Source: Thaumasiovibrio subtropicus (GTDB lineage Bacteria; Pseudomonadota; Gammaproteobacteria; Enterobacterales; Vibrionaceae). Taken from it: DNA of 64,000 nucleotides. The DNA is taken from contig NZ_AP023055.1 in NCBI RefSeq assembly GCF_019703835.1, positions 186,001 to 250,000 on the forward strand, in the 5' to 3' direction. The position numbers and the translations under genes are program-made. Below the pieces are notes generated by a model, which saw only the letters and a list, made by a program, of their open reading frames with translations, ran no database searches and had not been told where the DNA came from. This document shows, one piece after another, positions 63,517 to 64,000 of the stretch (position 1 is the first letter of the stretch; each line of letters starts with the position of its first letter).

Positions 63517-64000
63517 ATGTCTAATTCCTGTCTTTCGCTGCTTCAAAATAAAGAAGCAAACCAACTCAATAGTGCCTTTGAACGTTATTACAACGAAGCG
63601 TTTGCTGATTACTTTTCGCGAGACCCCAATAAGTGGCCAGTGTTCAATGAGCCTGGCTTTGCGGCGATTCACAATTTTAGGCAGCAGCGTTTATCGCCTC
63701 ATGAGCGTATTGCTGGGTATCCGAATGGTGAAGCGTTGCATGCGCAGTTAGTGGGCGATGCGTCGTTGTCACAAGGCCGCATGCGACCGAGTGGTCAGCC
63801 GGATGAAATGTTGGCGTTTGCCGCAGCCTTGTCAAAAGATTGGGAAAACCCGTCTTCGGTGGAAAATGTGGTGACCATGCCTGCCGACCCCGCGATTTAC
63901 GGCTCTATGATGGGAGCAATGGCGAACCCGAATCTTGCGTATAGTGAATATGCGGGCATGGCTGATCAGTTGGAGAAACATGTGATTCGCCAAATCGCGA
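63517..64000 (+). CDS. Partial gene, probable PLP-dependent decarboxylase (N-terminus)
   Basis: A reading frame open from ATG 63517 to the window edge, giving the first 161 residues of a longer protein. It includes MGAMANPNLAYSEYAGMADQ and LEKHVIRQIA, reminiscent of the start of group II pyridoxal-dependent decarboxylases, where the conserved NPN segment precedes the PLP domain. The PLP lysine would lie beyond the edge. Family assignment is from memory and tentative. It follows the chemoreceptor by 113 bp and may be a separate unit. Confidence 0.55.
   Translation, partial: MSNSCLSLLQNKEANQLNSAFERYYNEAFADYFSRDPNKWPVFNEPGFAAIHNFRQQRLSPHERIAGYPNGEALHAQLVGDASLSQGRMRPSGQPDEMLAFAAALSKDWENPSSVENVVTMPADPAIYGSMMGAMANPNLAYSEYAGMADQLEKHVIRQIA

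Noticed and set aside
1..64000. tRNA, rRNA and CRISPR arrays
   Set aside because: No cloverleaf or rRNA core sequence and no regular direct-repeat/spacer pattern was noticed. The only short tandem array is the heptamer tract at 6896.

Overview
The window looks like a chromosomal segment of a marine gammaproteobacterium of the Vibrionaceae, most likely Vibrio or a close relative. The support is gene content: a YgjV/KdgF/KduD uronate cluster, a DUF2989 lipoprotein, paired GH18 chitinases, a DUF294 nucleotidyltransferase overlapping a DnaQ-like exonuclease, many chemoreceptors and hybrid kinases, and a VPA1262-like protein. I saw no rRNA, tRNA, CRISPR array, integrase or transposase. Most of the window reads as ordinary host sequence; the least ordinary part is 6.1-13.0 kb.

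Layout. 0-6.1 kb: a large hybrid histidine kinase, then a LysR regulator divergent from a NAD(P)-binding oxidoreductase. 6.1-13.0 kb: three near-identical genes for a small secreted protein. Each has the same operator, promoter, structured 5' leader and signal peptide. Between copies 1 and 2 lies a reverse-strand 1104-residue protein with a PLD-like HDR motif (candidate defence gene); between copies 2 and 3 lies ppiB. 13-19.1 kb: serine hydrolase, small conserved protein, a MarR/membrane-protein pair with twin palindromic operators, and a TonB receptor coupled to an MFS transporter. 19.5-24.8 kb: a three-gene sensory operon (periplasmic sugar-binding protein with a duplicated lobe, hybrid kinase, and a receiver-kinase with a degenerate ATP lid). 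24.9-35.2 kb: GT25 glycosyltransferase, two tandem chitinases, lipoproteins and a head-GIN protein. 35.5-36.9 kb: anaerobic sulfatase-maturating enzyme with a SEC-C tail.

36.9-49.0 kb is a catabolic island for unsaturated uronates (from pectin, alginate or glycosaminoglycans). It holds a GntR/FCD regulator, an RpiB-family isomerase resembling DhuI, two sodium/solute symporters, Eda, KdgK, KduD, YgjV and KdgF. Read as a pathway: the symporters import monouronates, KdgF opens the unsaturated ring, the DhuI-like isomerase replaces KduI, KduD reduces to KDG, KdgK phosphorylates to KDPG, and Eda splits this to pyruvate and glyceraldehyde-3-phosphate. A near-perfect AAATTGGT/ACCAATTT operator sits in front of kdgK. 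A cNMP/CBS/DUF294 protein and an exonuclease are embedded in this island.

49.4-64 kb: two hexapeptide acetyltransferases, two chemoreceptors, an AraC regulator divergent from a Fur-boxed TonB receptor, a DUF1835 protein, an alpha/beta hydrolase whose nucleophile serine is replaced by glycine, a NUDIX hydrolase, a dCMP-deaminase-like protein, a LysR regulator, and a partial probable PLP-dependent decarboxylase that runs off the right edge. A roughly 90-bp dispersed intergenic repeat occurs at 15.8, 24.9 and 60.8 kb; one copy supplies the 3' end of the MFS gene.
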